Translations under genes and position numbers: made by a program
In this document: piece after piece, positions 1 through 10,583 of the stretch
Position numbering within the stretch: the first letter of the stretch is position 1
Layout of the letters: each line of letters opens with the position of its first letter
Origin: Gammaproteobacteria bacterium
Lineage (GTDB): Bacteria; Pseudomonadota; Gammaproteobacteria; Xanthomonadales; SZUA-36
Length of the DNA: 48,921 nt
NCBI GenBank assembly: GCA_030431095.1
Contig: JAUIJU010000002.1
Coordinates: 86,092-135,012, forward strand
Reading direction: 5' to 3'
The notes under the pieces: generated by a model
The model's input: only the letters and a program-made list of their open reading frames with translations
Database searches by the model: none
What the model was told of the DNA's origin: nothing

Positions 1-125
1 TGCAGGATTACCACCGATACGGCCAGCGTTACCCCGGGATGGCTCCGGGCCGGCCCCGGGGCGTTAAACCGCGAACCCGGCCAGGCCGCGAACATAATCG
101 CGGGTCATCGGCGACCCGCCTGGCT

Positions 126-599
126 TCATGCAGACTCGGCCACCAGTCTGAGCGTGACCCGCAACACGGCGGAATCTCCCGCCAGGCCCGGTGACTCCAT
201 CACGCCAACGGAAATGGTCTCGTCCTGGCTCACCGGAGACTGGCCTGGACCCGGGAGGCGGATGGACACGTCACGCGACGAGGTGCCCTGGTCGTTCACC
301 AGCGCATCGACCTCGGTCGCATCCAGGCGCAGCCTCACCAGGACGTCGTCCTCGCCCACCGCCCCGGCATTCAGCTCCAGCGGTTCGGGCGGGCCCGGCG
401 GCGCCTGGACCGTGCCGGCGGGGAGGATGTGTTCGGGGACAGAGATGCTGCCTTCGTCGACCAGCTCGCCATTGAAGACCATGACCCGCAGTTCGTATTG
501 CCAATCGTCGCCGATCTGCCCATCCTGTTTCTCGCTGAGCAGCGATATCGTTATTGTTCCGTTCATCACCATTCCCGTTTCAGGTTCACAGCGGGCCAT
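126..599 (-). CDS. Hypothetical beta-rich protein
   Basis: I do not recognise this 157-residue protein. There is no signal peptide, membrane segment or cysteine motif. The pattern is alternating hydrophobic/polar (TITISLLSE, YELRVMVFNG, VLVRLRLDA, VLRVTLRLV), as in a beta-sandwich, with a proline-rich linker (PPGPPEP) near residue 68. It is acidic overall. The start is uncertain: the ATG at 599 has only a weak GCGGG upstream, while an in-frame ATG at 566 (MNGTITIS) is preceded by GGGA at about 6 bases and would give 146 residues. It stands alone: an AT-rich stretch at 612-640 lies upstream and may hold its promoter. Downstream is a GC-rich inverted repeat (CCCCGG at 33-38 with CCGGGG at 56-61) without a T-tract. 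Codon use looks like the neighbours, so I believe it is coding; function unknown. Confidence 0.65.
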   Translation of the reverse strand: MARCEPETGMVMNGTITISLLSEKQDGQIGDDWQYELRVMVFNGELVDEGSISVPEHILPAGTVQAPPGPPEPLELNAGAVGEDDVLVRLRLDATEVDALVNDQGTSSRDVSIRLPGPGQSPVSQDETISVGVMESPGLAGDSAVLRVTLRLVAESA

Positions 600-747
600 G
601 CTACCCGCTTTGTATTGAATACTATCATTTTGTTCGGGTAACAGGCGCCGAAACGGATCGGATGACCGAACCCTTCAGTCCCCGACATGCCCGGCAGATT
701 CAAGCCCATTACCGGGTCCGGTACGCCGCTGCCGTTCGATTCCGCAT

Positions 748-1209
748 TCAGGGCCCGGCCGCCCTCCACCGGGCCCGCCACAACAACCACTCGCCGTTCT
801 CGAGTACCCACTCGGTCTCGATGTCCAGGACTCGCCCCTCGTCGGGAATCAGGCCCTCGCCGCCGGTGAGCAGCGCCTTGAAACGCGCTTCCGCATGATT
901 GGGGCCATTGAGCTCGATCGTGACCGGAAACAGTTGCGCCTGGACCCGCCGCCGCTCGCTCATCTGCAACAACAGGTAGCGGCTGAAGTCTTCCCGGGTC
1001 ATGGCGCCACCCTGGGCCTGGAACCCTTCTGCCACGGCGTCCATGAACGCACCGCGGTCCCCGGCCTCGCCGGCGACCTCGAGTTCGCCGATGCGCGCGC
1101 GGACCTGGTCTGCGGGGCTGAGATCGTCGCCGCAGGCGGCCAGGCAAACCAGGACGACGAGGGACAGGAGCCCGGACGTGGAGCACCGCGGGAACACCCG
1201 GTGTGTCAC
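748..1209 (-). CDS. NTF2-like lipoprotein
   Basis: A small exported lipoprotein: basic N-terminus, hydrophobic stretch (LLSLVVLVCL) and lipobox LAAC at about residue 26, followed by GDDLSPAD, so processing by signal peptidase II is expected. Two aspartates directly after the cysteine resemble the Lol-avoidance signal that keeps some lipoproteins in the inner membrane in E. coli; whether that rule holds here is unknown. The mature part (helices with VRARIGELEVAGEAGD, then a strand ending ENGEWLLWRARW) has the layout of NTF2/SnoaL-like folds, which often act as binding or scaffold domains. The GTG start overlaps the stop of the upstream glutamate-cysteine-ligase-like gene (GTGA), implying translational coupling. 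Exact role unknown. Confidence 0.8.
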   Translation of the reverse strand: MTHRVFPRCSTSGLLSLVVLVCLAACGDDLSPADQVRARIGELEVAGEAGDRGAFMDAVAEGFQAQGGAMTREDFSRYLLLQMSERRRVQAQLFPVTIELNGPNHAEARFKALLTGGEGLIPDEGRVLDIETEWVLENGEWLLWRARWRAAGP

Positions 1210-3122
1210 TGTTCCTCGGCGAGATAGGCTTCGAGCAGGCGCGAGGAGACCACGATCAGGTCGTGCTCGGTGATCAGGCCGACCAGCTTGCCGTCCTTGA
1301 CCACCGGCAGGCAGGCCATGTTGCCTTCGCGCATCATGCGGATTGCCTCCACCGTGCTGGTATCCGGGGTCACGGTTACCGGCTCGGGGTTCATGATCTC
1401 GCTGACGGTGACTTTCTTGTCGGGACCCAGGCGGCCCGTGGCCACCAGTCGCAGCAACGCCCGGTGCGACACCAGGCCCACCAGTTCGCCGTCGTCACCT
1501 TCCACCGGCACGTGGCGCACGTGGCGCCAGTCCATCAGCGATGCGGCGAAGTCCACGATATCGTCGGCGCGCACCGTGAACAGGTCGGTGGCCATGAACT
1601 GGCCCACCGTCTGGTAACTGTCACGGAAGTCCAGCTGTTCACAGAACGTCGCCAGCTGCCACTGGCTGACGGGCTTGCCCGAGGACTGCTGGGCGATCAT
1701 GCTGGTGACGAGGCAACGCATGCGCTGGTCGATGGTGCCCTGCTGGTGCATGTTCTGGGCCGAATCCAGCAGCCAGCGCGCGCCGGTTCGGCGATCTTCC
1801 ACGCGCTTTTGCACCACGTCGAGGTAGCGCCGCGAGTCCTCGGGGTCGATGCCGACCTGTTCCAGGCCTTCCCTCGCCAGCGGCAGCAACTGGTCCAGGA
1901 TCAGCTGCTGTGCAGTCAGGTACTGGTCGTCGAACCAGTGCATCTGGGCGCGCAGGCCCTCGCGGGCGGCGGCCAGGAAATTGGACTTGGCGTGCTCGAA
2001 CGCCAGCTTCTCGCGGACGTCATCCTCGGACAGGGCCATGCCCGCCACCATGCCGAAGAAGAACGCCGCGTTGGCCACCTCGTCGATCACGCTGGGCCCG
2101 GAGGGAATCACGCGATTCTCGATGCGCAAGTGCGCCACGCCGTTGTGCACCCCGTAGCAGGGGCGGTTCCAGCGATACACGGTGCCGTTGTGCAGGCGCA
2201 GGGCGTTGAGGCGCGGCGCTTCACCCCGCTCCACCATGCCCAGCACGTCGTCTTCGCACTCGGTGGTCAGGATCACGCGGAAGCGGGCGATGTCTTCCTT
2301 GAAAATTTCCGCCACCGATTCATCGACCCAGCGGTCGCCGAAGTGCACCCGGGGTTTCAGGCCGCGGGCCTGGTGCGTCTCGGAACGGGCGTCGATGGAG
2401 TGCTCGAACACCGCGATGCGGCTCTCGTGCCACAGGCGGTGACCCAGCAGGATGGGGGAATTGACCGCGGCGGCCATCAGTGGCGCGGTGACCAGCTGGG
2501 CGATGTTGTACACGCGGGTGAACTGGCTGGGGTCGGTCTGCAGGTGCACCTGGAAGCTGGTGTTGCACGCTTCCATCATGACGTTGTCGTGCTTCACCGT
2601 CAGTTGGTCGATGCCGTTGATGGTGAATTCGAAATCCTTGCCGCGCAACGCTCTCAAGGCGTCGTTCAGCGCCTTGTAGCGCACCGTGGGCACCATTCCG
2701 TCCAGGGTCAGGTGATCACGACTGAGCGTGGGCAGGATGCCGACCAGGGCGATATCGCAGTCCATCGCCTGGGCGTGGCGGCGCGAGATGTCGTAAATCT
2801 CGTTCGCCTCGGCCTCCATGCGGCGCAGGCAATGCGCGTCGACTTCCTGGACAGCCATGTTGGCCTCGACATTGAAGAGGCCGATCTCGTGGGTGAAGCG
2901 TTCGTCGTCGATGCGTTCCAGCAACTCGAGCACGCGTGGCGCCGGCTGCCCGGACTGTTTGACGATGAACATTTCCTGTTCGGCGCCGATGCGCCGCTTG
3001 CCCGACTCGATCATGCCTTTATCGAGCATGGTCTCCAGGGCCTGCACCTCGAGCAACAGTGAGCGCATGAAGGCCTGGCGCTCGGTTTCGTCCACCAGGC
3101 GCTTGACGTTCTGTTCCCCCAC
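1206..3122 (-). CDS. Glutamate-cysteine ligase-like protein with C-terminal CBS pair
   Basis: 638 residues. Residues about 20-480 match the carboxylate-amine ligase (glutamine-synthetase-like) family of type-2 glutamate-cysteine ligases. Visible are the early GAEQE motif (46-50) for metal/ATP binding, a central HNGTVYRWNRPCYG segment and HLRIENRVIPSGPS. Family enzymes join glutamate's carboxylate to an amine using ATP, but the exact substrate here is not shown. Residues about 506-630 are two CBS modules (VGQFMATDLFTV... and VSEIMNPEPVTVTP... with PVVKDGKLVGLIT), which usually bind adenosine nucleotides and regulate the attached enzyme. The start is a GTG with AGGG about 7 bases upstream. The stop overlaps the start of the NTF2-like lipoprotein gene. 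It could be a true GshA or a ligase for another amino acid; no gshB is in view. Confidence 0.88.
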   Translation of the reverse strand: MGEQNVKRLVDETERQAFMRSLLLEVQALETMLDKGMIESGKRRIGAEQEMFIVKQSGQPAPRVLELLERIDDERFTHEIGLFNVEANMAVQEVDAHCLRRMEAEANEIYDISRRHAQAMDCDIALVGILPTLSRDHLTLDGMVPTVRYKALNDALRALRGKDFEFTINGIDQLTVKHDNVMMEACNTSFQVHLQTDPSQFTRVYNIAQLVTAPLMAAAVNSPILLGHRLWHESRIAVFEHSIDARSETHQARGLKPRVHFGDRWVDESVAEIFKEDIARFRVILTTECEDDVLGMVERGEAPRLNALRLHNGTVYRWNRPCYGVHNGVAHLRIENRVIPSGPSVIDEVANAAFFFGMVAGMALSEDDVREKLAFEHAKSNFLAAAREGLRAQMHWFDDQYLTAQQLILDQLLPLAREGLEQVGIDPEDSRRYLDVVQKRVEDRRTGARWLLDSAQNMHQQGTIDQRMRCLVTSMIAQQSSGKPVSQWQLATFCEQLDFRDSYQTVGQFMATDLFTVRADDIVDFAASLMDWRHVRHVPVEGDDGELVGLVSHRALLRLVATGRLGPDKKVTVSEIMNPEPVTVTPDTSTVEAIRMMREGNMACLPVVKDGKLVGLITEHDLIVVSSRLLEAYLAEEQ

Positions 3123-3447
3123 GCGCGCGCCCTAACCTCGCCGTCCGCCAGGACAGCAAGGACCGCCAGGCCGTCGGGCGGCCGCCTCGGGAAAGTTCGA
3201 GGTCGGAAAAACGGGGTAGAGTCCCTGGATGGGCATGTCGCCTTCTTCCATGCGCTTGTTGCTGGATAATACGCAGGTCCGCCGTACCGGGCAAACGGCC
3301 GGCGGATCAATCATCGCCGCGGGGTCCCGACCGCCCGGCGCCCCAACTTGTCTCCCGATTTTGCCTGTGATGCAATGGACCGGACGCCCGCAGGGCGCGC
3401 TTTGCCGCCGACAGAAGCGGCCATGGCTCACCAAGGAAGCGCTTCGC
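3123..3447. other. Divergent intergenic region between GCL-CBS gene and fadD
   Basis: A 325-base gap between divergent genes, so it must hold both promoters. I see no convincing ORF. The only clear AT-rich promoter-like element is GATAAT at 3265-3270 (plus strand), with CTTCTT 17 bases upstream as a poor -35; if used it would give fadD a leader of about 170 bases. No palindrome resembling the GAAAC-N4-GTTTC operator of PsrA, or an obvious FadR site, was found by eye. Confidence 0.4.
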
Positions 3448-5115
3448 ATGACCGACAAACCCTGGTTGCAACACTACGCCGAAGGCGTGCCCGCCCAGAT
3501 CGACCTGGATCAGTACCGGTCGGTCGTGGACATCATGGAGCAGAGCTGCGAGCAGTTTCACGACCGGCCCGCCTTCGAGAACTTCGGCACCGCGATCACC
3601 TTTGGCGAACTGGATCGCCTGAGCCGGAATTTCGCCGCCGCCCTGCAGGATGCCGGTCTCGCACCGGGTGATCGCATCGCGATGATGATGCCCAACATTC
3701 TGCAGTACCCGGTGGCCATGTTCGGCGCCATGCGCGCCGGCCTGGTGGTGGTCAACACCAATCCCCTGTACACCCGCCGCGAACTGCGCCACCAACTGGT
3801 GGACTCAGGCGCCCGCGCCATCGTGGTGGTGGACAACTTCGCCCACGTGGTGGAGTCGGTGATGGACGAAGCGCCGCTGGAGTTCGTCTTCACCACGGCC
3901 ATTGGCGACTTGCTGCGATTTCCCAAGGGTGCCCTGCTGAACTTTATTCTCAAGCACGTGCGCAAGGCAGTACCTGCCTACAGGCTGCCCACCGCGGAGC
4001 GTTTTACCCGTGCCCTGGAGCGGGGTGAAAAGCTGCCCCTGGCGCCGGTCAGCATCGGTTTCGAAGACATCGCGTTCCTGCAATACACCGGCGGCACCAC
4101 CGGGGTGGCCAAGGGCGCCATGCTGACCCACCGCAACATGGTGGCCAACATGCTCCAGGCAAAAGCCTGGCTGGGTCACCTGGAAGTGGGCAACGAGGTG
4201 ATCATCACCGCGCTGCCGCTTTATCACATCTTCGCGCTGACGGCGAACTGCCTGGTGTTCATGGCCCTGGGGGCGGAAAACGTCCTGATCACGAATCCAC
4301 GGGACATGCCCGGCTTCGTGAAGGAACTGGGCAAGACCCGGTTTACCGCCATCACCGGCGTCAACACCCTGTTCAATGCCCTGCTCAATACCGAGGGCTT
4401 CGACCAACTTGATTTCTCCGGACTGAGAATGGTGCTCGGTGGTGGTATGGCGGTGCAACGCGCGGTCGCCGAGCGCTGGAAGGAAGTGACGGGTGTCACG
4501 CTGGTGGAGGCCTACGGACTGACGGAAACCTCCCCGGCCGCGTGCATCAACCCCATGACCCTGGAGGACTACAACGGCTGCATCGGCTTGCCGATTTCTT
4601 CCACCGAGGCGGGCATTCGCGGCGAGAGCGGCCAGTGGCTGCCTGCCGGCGAAACCGGAGAGTTGTGCCTTCGTGGCCCGCAGGTCATGAAGGGTTACTG
4701 GCAGCGCCCGGAGGAAACCGCCAAGGTGCTCGACGACGAAGGCTGGCTGCGCACCGGCGACATGGCCATGATGACGGATGAGGGCTTCTTCAAGATTGTC
4801 GATCGCAAGAAGGACATGATCCTGGTCTCGGGCTTCAACGTGTACCCCAACGAGGTCGAGGACGTGCTGGCGGCCCACCCCAAGATCCTGGAGGTCGGCG
4901 CCATCGGCGAACCCGACGAACATTCCGGCGAGGTGGTCAAGGTGGTCATCGTGAAGAAGGACGACAGCCTCACCGAGGACGAGGTGAACGCCTACGCGAA
5001 GGAAAACCTGACCGGCTACAAGCGGCCGAAGGTCATCGAGTTTCGGGACGAATTGCCCAAGTCCAACGTGGGCAAGATCCTGCGCCGCGAACTGCGCAAC
5101 GACAGCACGGCCTGA
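3448..5115 (+). CDS. fadD: Long-chain fatty acid-CoA ligase
   Basis: ATP-dependent acyl-CoA synthetase that activates long-chain fatty acids for beta-oxidation, usually at the inner face of the membrane. Of 555 residues (E. coli FadD has 561). Motifs: the P-loop-like YTGGTTGVAKGAM (213-225), EAYGLTETSP (about 352-361), and the FACS signature near the C-terminus, GWLRTGD followed by KIVDRKKDMILVSGFNVYP; the catalytic lysine is in NVGKILRREL near the end. The frame stays open upstream to 3229, but ATG at 3448 is preferred because AAGGAA sits 8-9 bases upstream and the protein then begins like the family. It converges on dinB with only 9 bases between stops. It likely works with fadE and the FadJ/FadI-like pair elsewhere in the window. 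Confidence 0.95.
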   Translation: MTDKPWLQHYAEGVPAQIDLDQYRSVVDIMEQSCEQFHDRPAFENFGTAITFGELDRLSRNFAAALQDAGLAPGDRIAMMMPNILQYPVAMFGAMRAGLVVVNTNPLYTRRELRHQLVDSGARAIVVVDNFAHVVESVMDEAPLEFVFTTAIGDLLRFPKGALLNFILKHVRKAVPAYRLPTAERFTRALERGEKLPLAPVSIGFEDIAFLQYTGGTTGVAKGAMLTHRNMVANMLQAKAWLGHLEVGNEVIITALPLYHIFALTANCLVFMALGAENVLITNPRDMPGFVKELGKTRFTAITGVNTLFNALLNTEGFDQLDFSGLRMVLGGGMAVQRAVAERWKEVTGVTLVEAYGLTETSPAACINPMTLEDYNGCIGLPISSTEAGIRGESGQWLPAGETGELCLRGPQVMKGYWQRPEETAKVLDDEGWLRTGDMAMMTDEGFFKIVDRKKDMILVSGFNVYPNEVEDVLAAHPKILEVGAIGEPDEHSGEVVKVVIVKKDDSLTEDEVNAYAKENLTGYKRPKVIEFRDELPKSNVGKILRRELRNDSTA

Positions 5116-5124
5116 GTATTCCTG

Positions 5125-6315
5125 TCACCCCGGTTCCTTGCCGGAACGCTTCGACGAGCGCGCGCCGCCCGCTTCCAGCGCAAGTCCACGTGTCAGTTTC
5201 TCCGTACCGAATCGTTCCGTGATGCCATCGATGGCGCGGTCCAGCGCACCGGCGCCGGCCACCGGTTCGTGGCCGGTTTCCAGCTTGCTGACACCCACGC
5301 CCAGCAATCGCACGGGCGTGTTGCCGTGCGCCTCCAGCCACCTGGTGAGCAGGCTCGAGGCCGCCTGGAACACGGTGCGCGTGCCGGTGACCGGGTTGCG
5401 CAGGGTCAGGCTCCGCGTCACCGTGTGAAACCGGTGATCGCGCAGCTTGATGGTCACCGTCCGCGCAGCCAGGTGCTGGTGACGCAGGCGTCGGGTAACC
5501 TGCTCCGACTGGCGCAACAGTTCGGCGCGCAGGTCGCGCGCCTCCGTCAGGTCCTGGTCGAATGTCTGTTCGTGGCTGATCGACTTGTCCGGCCGTTCCG
5601 GCTGCACCTCGCGGTCGTCCTCGCCCCGCGAAAGGGACAGGAAATGTCCGGCCCGTTTACCGAAAAGATCGCGCAGCACTGTCGGATCGGCCTGACGCAG
5701 CTGGCCGATGGTCAACAGGCCCTGCGTGCGCAGACGGGGCGCCGTCTTGCGCCCGATACCCCACAGGCGCGTGACCGGCATGGGGTCGAGAAATCGCCGC
5801 ACCGCGTCCGGGTCCACCGACACGAACCCCCTTGGCTTGTCCGCGTCCGAGGCCAACTTGGCCAGGAACTTATTGTGGGCGAGTCCGACGCTGGCGTGCA
5901 GGCCGGTGGATTCGAAAATCTCTTCCACCAGGGCGCGACCAATAGCCTCACGTCCACCGAACAGTTTCAGGCTGGCGGTCACGTCGAGGAAGGCCTCGTC
6001 CAGGGACAGCCCTTCCACCAGTGGGGTGTAATGGTGAAACACCCCGAAGACCTGACGTGAGACTGACCGGTAGCGCTCCATGCGCGGCCTGAGGTAGTGC
6101 GCGTGCGGCGCCAGGCGGCGCGCCTGGGCCACCGGCATGGCTGAATGAACACCCAGCGCGCGGGCCTCGTAACTGGCCGCAGACACCACACCCCGGTTGC
6201 CCAGGCCGCCCACGATGACGGGTAAGCCGGCCAGCGATGGGTCATCGCCCTGCTCCACGGAGGCATAGAAGGCGTCCATGTCGACGTGCAGTATGGCGCG
6301 CTGGGAGGGGGTCAA
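5125..6315 (-). CDS. dinB: DNA polymerase IV (Y family)
   Basis: Translesion DNA polymerase of the Y family. The first catalytic block HVDMDAFYASVEQ (residues 10-22) and the second, SLDEAFLDVT (about 103-112), supply the two-metal acidic residues; helix-hairpin-helix segments follow (RLWGIGRKTAPRLRTQG), then the little-finger domain (HLAARTVTIKLR). At 396 residues it is about 45 longer than E. coli DinB, with the extra length mostly in a basic, low-complexity tail (ARSSKRSGKEPG) and the region before it. No beta-clamp QLVLGL-type tail is seen at the very end. The apparent start is TTG at 6315 (no ATG fits before the first catalytic block). A perfect TATAAT lies on this strand at 6360-6365. 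I found no LexA-type CTG-N10-CAG box close to it. Confidence 0.93.
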   Translation of the reverse strand: MTPSQRAILHVDMDAFYASVEQGDDPSLAGLPVIVGGLGNRGVVSAASYEARALGVHSAMPVAQARRLAPHAHYLRPRMERYRSVSRQVFGVFHHYTPLVEGLSLDEAFLDVTASLKLFGGREAIGRALVEEIFESTGLHASVGLAHNKFLAKLASDADKPRGFVSVDPDAVRRFLDPMPVTRLWGIGRKTAPRLRTQGLLTIGQLRQADPTVLRDLFGKRAGHFLSLSRGEDDREVQPERPDKSISHEQTFDQDLTEARDLRAELLRQSEQVTRRLRHQHLAARTVTIKLRDHRFHTVTRSLTLRNPVTGTRTVFQAASSLLTRWLEAHGNTPVRLLGVGVSKLETGHEPVAGAGALDRAIDGITERFGTEKLTRGLALEAGGARSSKRSGKEPG

Positions 6316-6359
6316 GTGGATGGGCCGGGGTTGACTGGAAACGGCGGAGCCGGGCTTTC

Positions 6360-6365
6360 ATTATA
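6360..6365 (-). promoter_or_regulatory. Candidate -10 element for dinB
   Basis: The minus strand reads TATAAT here, 45 bases before the dinB TTG start, in an otherwise GC-rich gap of 55 bases between divergent dinB and the aminotransferase gene. There is no recognisable -35 at 16-18 bases, so an activator would be needed or the match is fortuitous. Confidence 0.35.
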
Positions 6366-6370
6366 GGTCC

Positions 6371-7528
6371 ATGAACCCAGCGACTCCTCCTGACAAAACA
6401 GAACTGGCCGAGGAATTTCCGGTCCGCGAGCGGTGGACCTACGTGAATCATGCTGCCGTTTCACCCTGGCCCGCGAGCGTTCGTCGCGCCGTGGTGGAAT
6501 TCGCGACCGCCAACCACCGGGACGGGCCCGCCTCGTTCGCGGACTGGGTGGCCAATGAGCGTGAACTGCACCAGCGCTACGCCCGCCTGCTCGGTGCCGC
6601 GTCGGCCGACGAAATCAGCGTGGTGCCGAATACCACCGAGGGCGTGGGCATCGTGGCCGCGGGGCTGGACTGGCGGGCCGGTGACAACCTGGTCACTGCC
6701 GTGGGCGAGTTTCCCACCAACCAGCTGGCCTGGGCCGCGCTGGCCGATCGTGGTGTGACGCTGCGCGCGGTGGACCTGCGGTTCGCCGCCGACCCCGAGG
6801 CCGCCCTGCTGGAGGCCATGGACGAGCGCACCCGTTTGCTGACGGTGTCCTCGGTCCAGTGGACCGACGGTTTCCGGCTCGACCTGGGGCGCCTGGGGCC
6901 CGCCTGCCGCGCCGCCGGCGTGCTGTTTTTCGTGGACGCCATCCAGCAGCTGGGCGCTTTGCGCGTGGACGTGGAACGCGATGCCGTGGACTGCCTGGCG
7001 GCCGGCAGTCACAAGTGGCAGATGGGCCCCGAGGGGCTGGGCGTGTTCTATTGCCGGGCGCAATGGCGCGATCGCATTCGGCCACTGAAGCTCGGCTGGC
7101 GCATGCTGGAGCAGGCATTCGCCTTCGATCGCCCGGAGCGCGCCGTCGCCGGCACGGGACAGCGCTTCGAGCCGGGCAGCCCCAACACCCTGGGGCAGAT
7201 GGCGCTCAACGCCGCGCTGGCCCTGCAGGAACGCTACGGCACGGCCTGGATCGAACAGCGCGTGCTGGCCAACACGGCGGCGCTGATCTCGGGCATCGAC
7301 GCCCTGCCCGCGCTGGAACTGGCCAGTCGCCGCACGCCCGAACGACGTTCGGGCATTGTCAGCCTCCGGCCGCTGAATACGTCCCCGCGAACGCTGGCGC
7401 GACGCCTGGCGGAGCGAAACATCGTGGCGGTGGCGCGCGGCGAACTGCTGCGCCTGTCACCCCATTTCTACCAGGGCGAGGCGGACATGCAAGGGGTGCT
7501 GGAAGGCCTGGAAAACTTCTCTAATTAA
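6371..7528 (+). CDS. Class V aminotransferase-fold PLP enzyme
   Basis: 385-residue fold-type I PLP enzyme of the class V (NifS/SufS-like) superfamily. Features: an early TYVNHAAVSPWP segment, the phosphate/aldimine region VPNTTEGVGIVAAGL, the aspartate that contacts the pyridine nitrogen in FFVDAIQQLGALRVDV, and the Schiff-base lysine in AAGSHKWQMGPEGLGVFY (about residue 217). The C-terminal loop where cysteine desulfurases carry the persulfide cysteine reads NIVAVARGELLRLSPHFY and has no cysteine, so a cysteine desulfurase role is unlikely. Isopenicillin-N-epimerase-like and kynureninase-like proteins are the nearest groups by layout; the substrate is unknown. Start ATG with AGGT just upstream. 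It stands alone, divergent from dinB and convergent with pilZ across a shared terminator. Confidence 0.88.
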   Translation: MNPATPPDKTELAEEFPVRERWTYVNHAAVSPWPASVRRAVVEFATANHRDGPASFADWVANERELHQRYARLLGAASADEISVVPNTTEGVGIVAAGLDWRAGDNLVTAVGEFPTNQLAWAALADRGVTLRAVDLRFAADPEAALLEAMDERTRLLTVSSVQWTDGFRLDLGRLGPACRAAGVLFFVDAIQQLGALRVDVERDAVDCLAAGSHKWQMGPEGLGVFYCRAQWRDRIRPLKLGWRMLEQAFAFDRPERAVAGTGQRFEPGSPNTLGQMALNAALALQERYGTAWIEQRVLANTAALISGIDALPALELASRRTPERRSGIVSLRPLNTSPRTLARRLAERNIVAVARGELLRLSPHFYQGEADMQGVLEGLENFSN

Positions 7529-7531
7529 CCT

Positions 7532-7582
7532 AAGAAAACACACGCATATAATTGTAATTAATTACATTGTGTGTGTTTTCTT
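7532..7582. terminator. Bidirectional terminator with nested palindrome
   Basis: Perfect 12-base inverted repeat: AAGAAAACACAC (7532-7543) and GTGTGTTTTCTT (7571-7582), extendable by three more pairs including a G-U. The A/T runs at the outer ends supply a T-rich tract in either direction. The loop contains a separate perfect 14-base palindrome TGTAATTAATTACA (7553-7566). It sits between convergent genes (aminotransferase stop at 7528; pilZ stop at 7562-7564), so the right arm lies within the last pilZ codons. Strikingly AT-rich for this genome. Confidence 0.75.
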
Positions 7583-7903
7583 TTCGCTCTTGAGCAGGTT
7601 GGCCAGGTGGGACTCAATGATGGTACGCGCGTGGGCGCCGTCCGGGGTGTCGGCGAACTGCACGCCGATGCCGGGGCTGCGGTTGCCCTGCGAGCCGGCG
7701 GGGGTGATCCACACCACCTTACCCGGAATGGGCAGGCGCTCTTCCAGGTCCATCAGGGTGAGCAACAGAAACACCTCGTCGCCCAGGTTGAAGCGCTTGG
7801 TGCTCTGCACGAACAGGCCGCCCCCGTTCACGAACGGCATGTAGGCGCTGTACAGCGCCTGGCGGTCCTTCAGTGACAGTGACAGGATCCCTTGTTGTGC
7901 CAT
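7562..7903 (-). CDS. pilZ: PilZ-type type IV pilus assembly protein
   Basis: 113 residues, the size of the founding PilZ of Pseudomonas/Xanthomonas (about 118), which is needed for type IV pilus assembly. The single domain shows strands around DEVFLLLTLMD, IPGKVVWITP and GIGVQFAD. The c-di-GMP signatures of most PilZ domains are absent: there is no RxxxR at the N-terminus, and the D/NxSxxG position reads NGGGLF. This agrees with the founding PilZ, which does not bind c-di-GMP in the usual way. It follows holB by 18 bases, the same tmk-holB-pilZ order as in Pseudomonas and Xanthomonas. Its last codons form one arm of the terminator shared with the convergent aminotransferase gene. A pilF/pilW homologue is at 35.2-36.0 kb. 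Confidence 0.9.
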   Translation of the reverse strand: MAQQGILSLSLKDRQALYSAYMPFVNGGGLFVQSTKRFNLGDEVFLLLTLMDLEERLPIPGKVVWITPAGSQGNRSPGIGVQFADTPDGAHARTIIESHLANLLKSEKKTHTM

Positions 7904-7921
7904 GTCGTCCCCTTCAGGCGG

Positions 7922-10579
<2,658 letters not shown>

Positions 10580-10583
<4 letters not shown>

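Noticed and set aside
64..129. A 21-codon minus-strand frame whose ATG overlaps the stop of the first gene (ATGA)
   Set aside because: Too short, weak ribosome site and no recognisable peptide; kept only as a remark.
1203..3062. A 619-codon open frame antisense to the GCL-CBS gene
   Set aside because: It is a shadow frame caused by high GC: its translation is His/Ala/Val-rich with no recognisable domain, while the opposite strand encodes two clear domain families.
3195..3204. GTTCGAGGTC resembling a tRNA T-loop
   Set aside because: No matching acceptor, D or anticodon stems can be folded around it and it lacks the final cytosine spacing.
3805..4923. A 372-codon antisense frame within fadD
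   Set aside because: His/Gly/Gln-rich low-complexity translation typical of GC-rich antisense frames; the plus strand encodes all FadD motifs.
7562..7903. PilZ domain as a c-di-GMP receptor
   Set aside because: RxxxR and D/NxSxxG are absent, so c-di-GMP binding is not supported.
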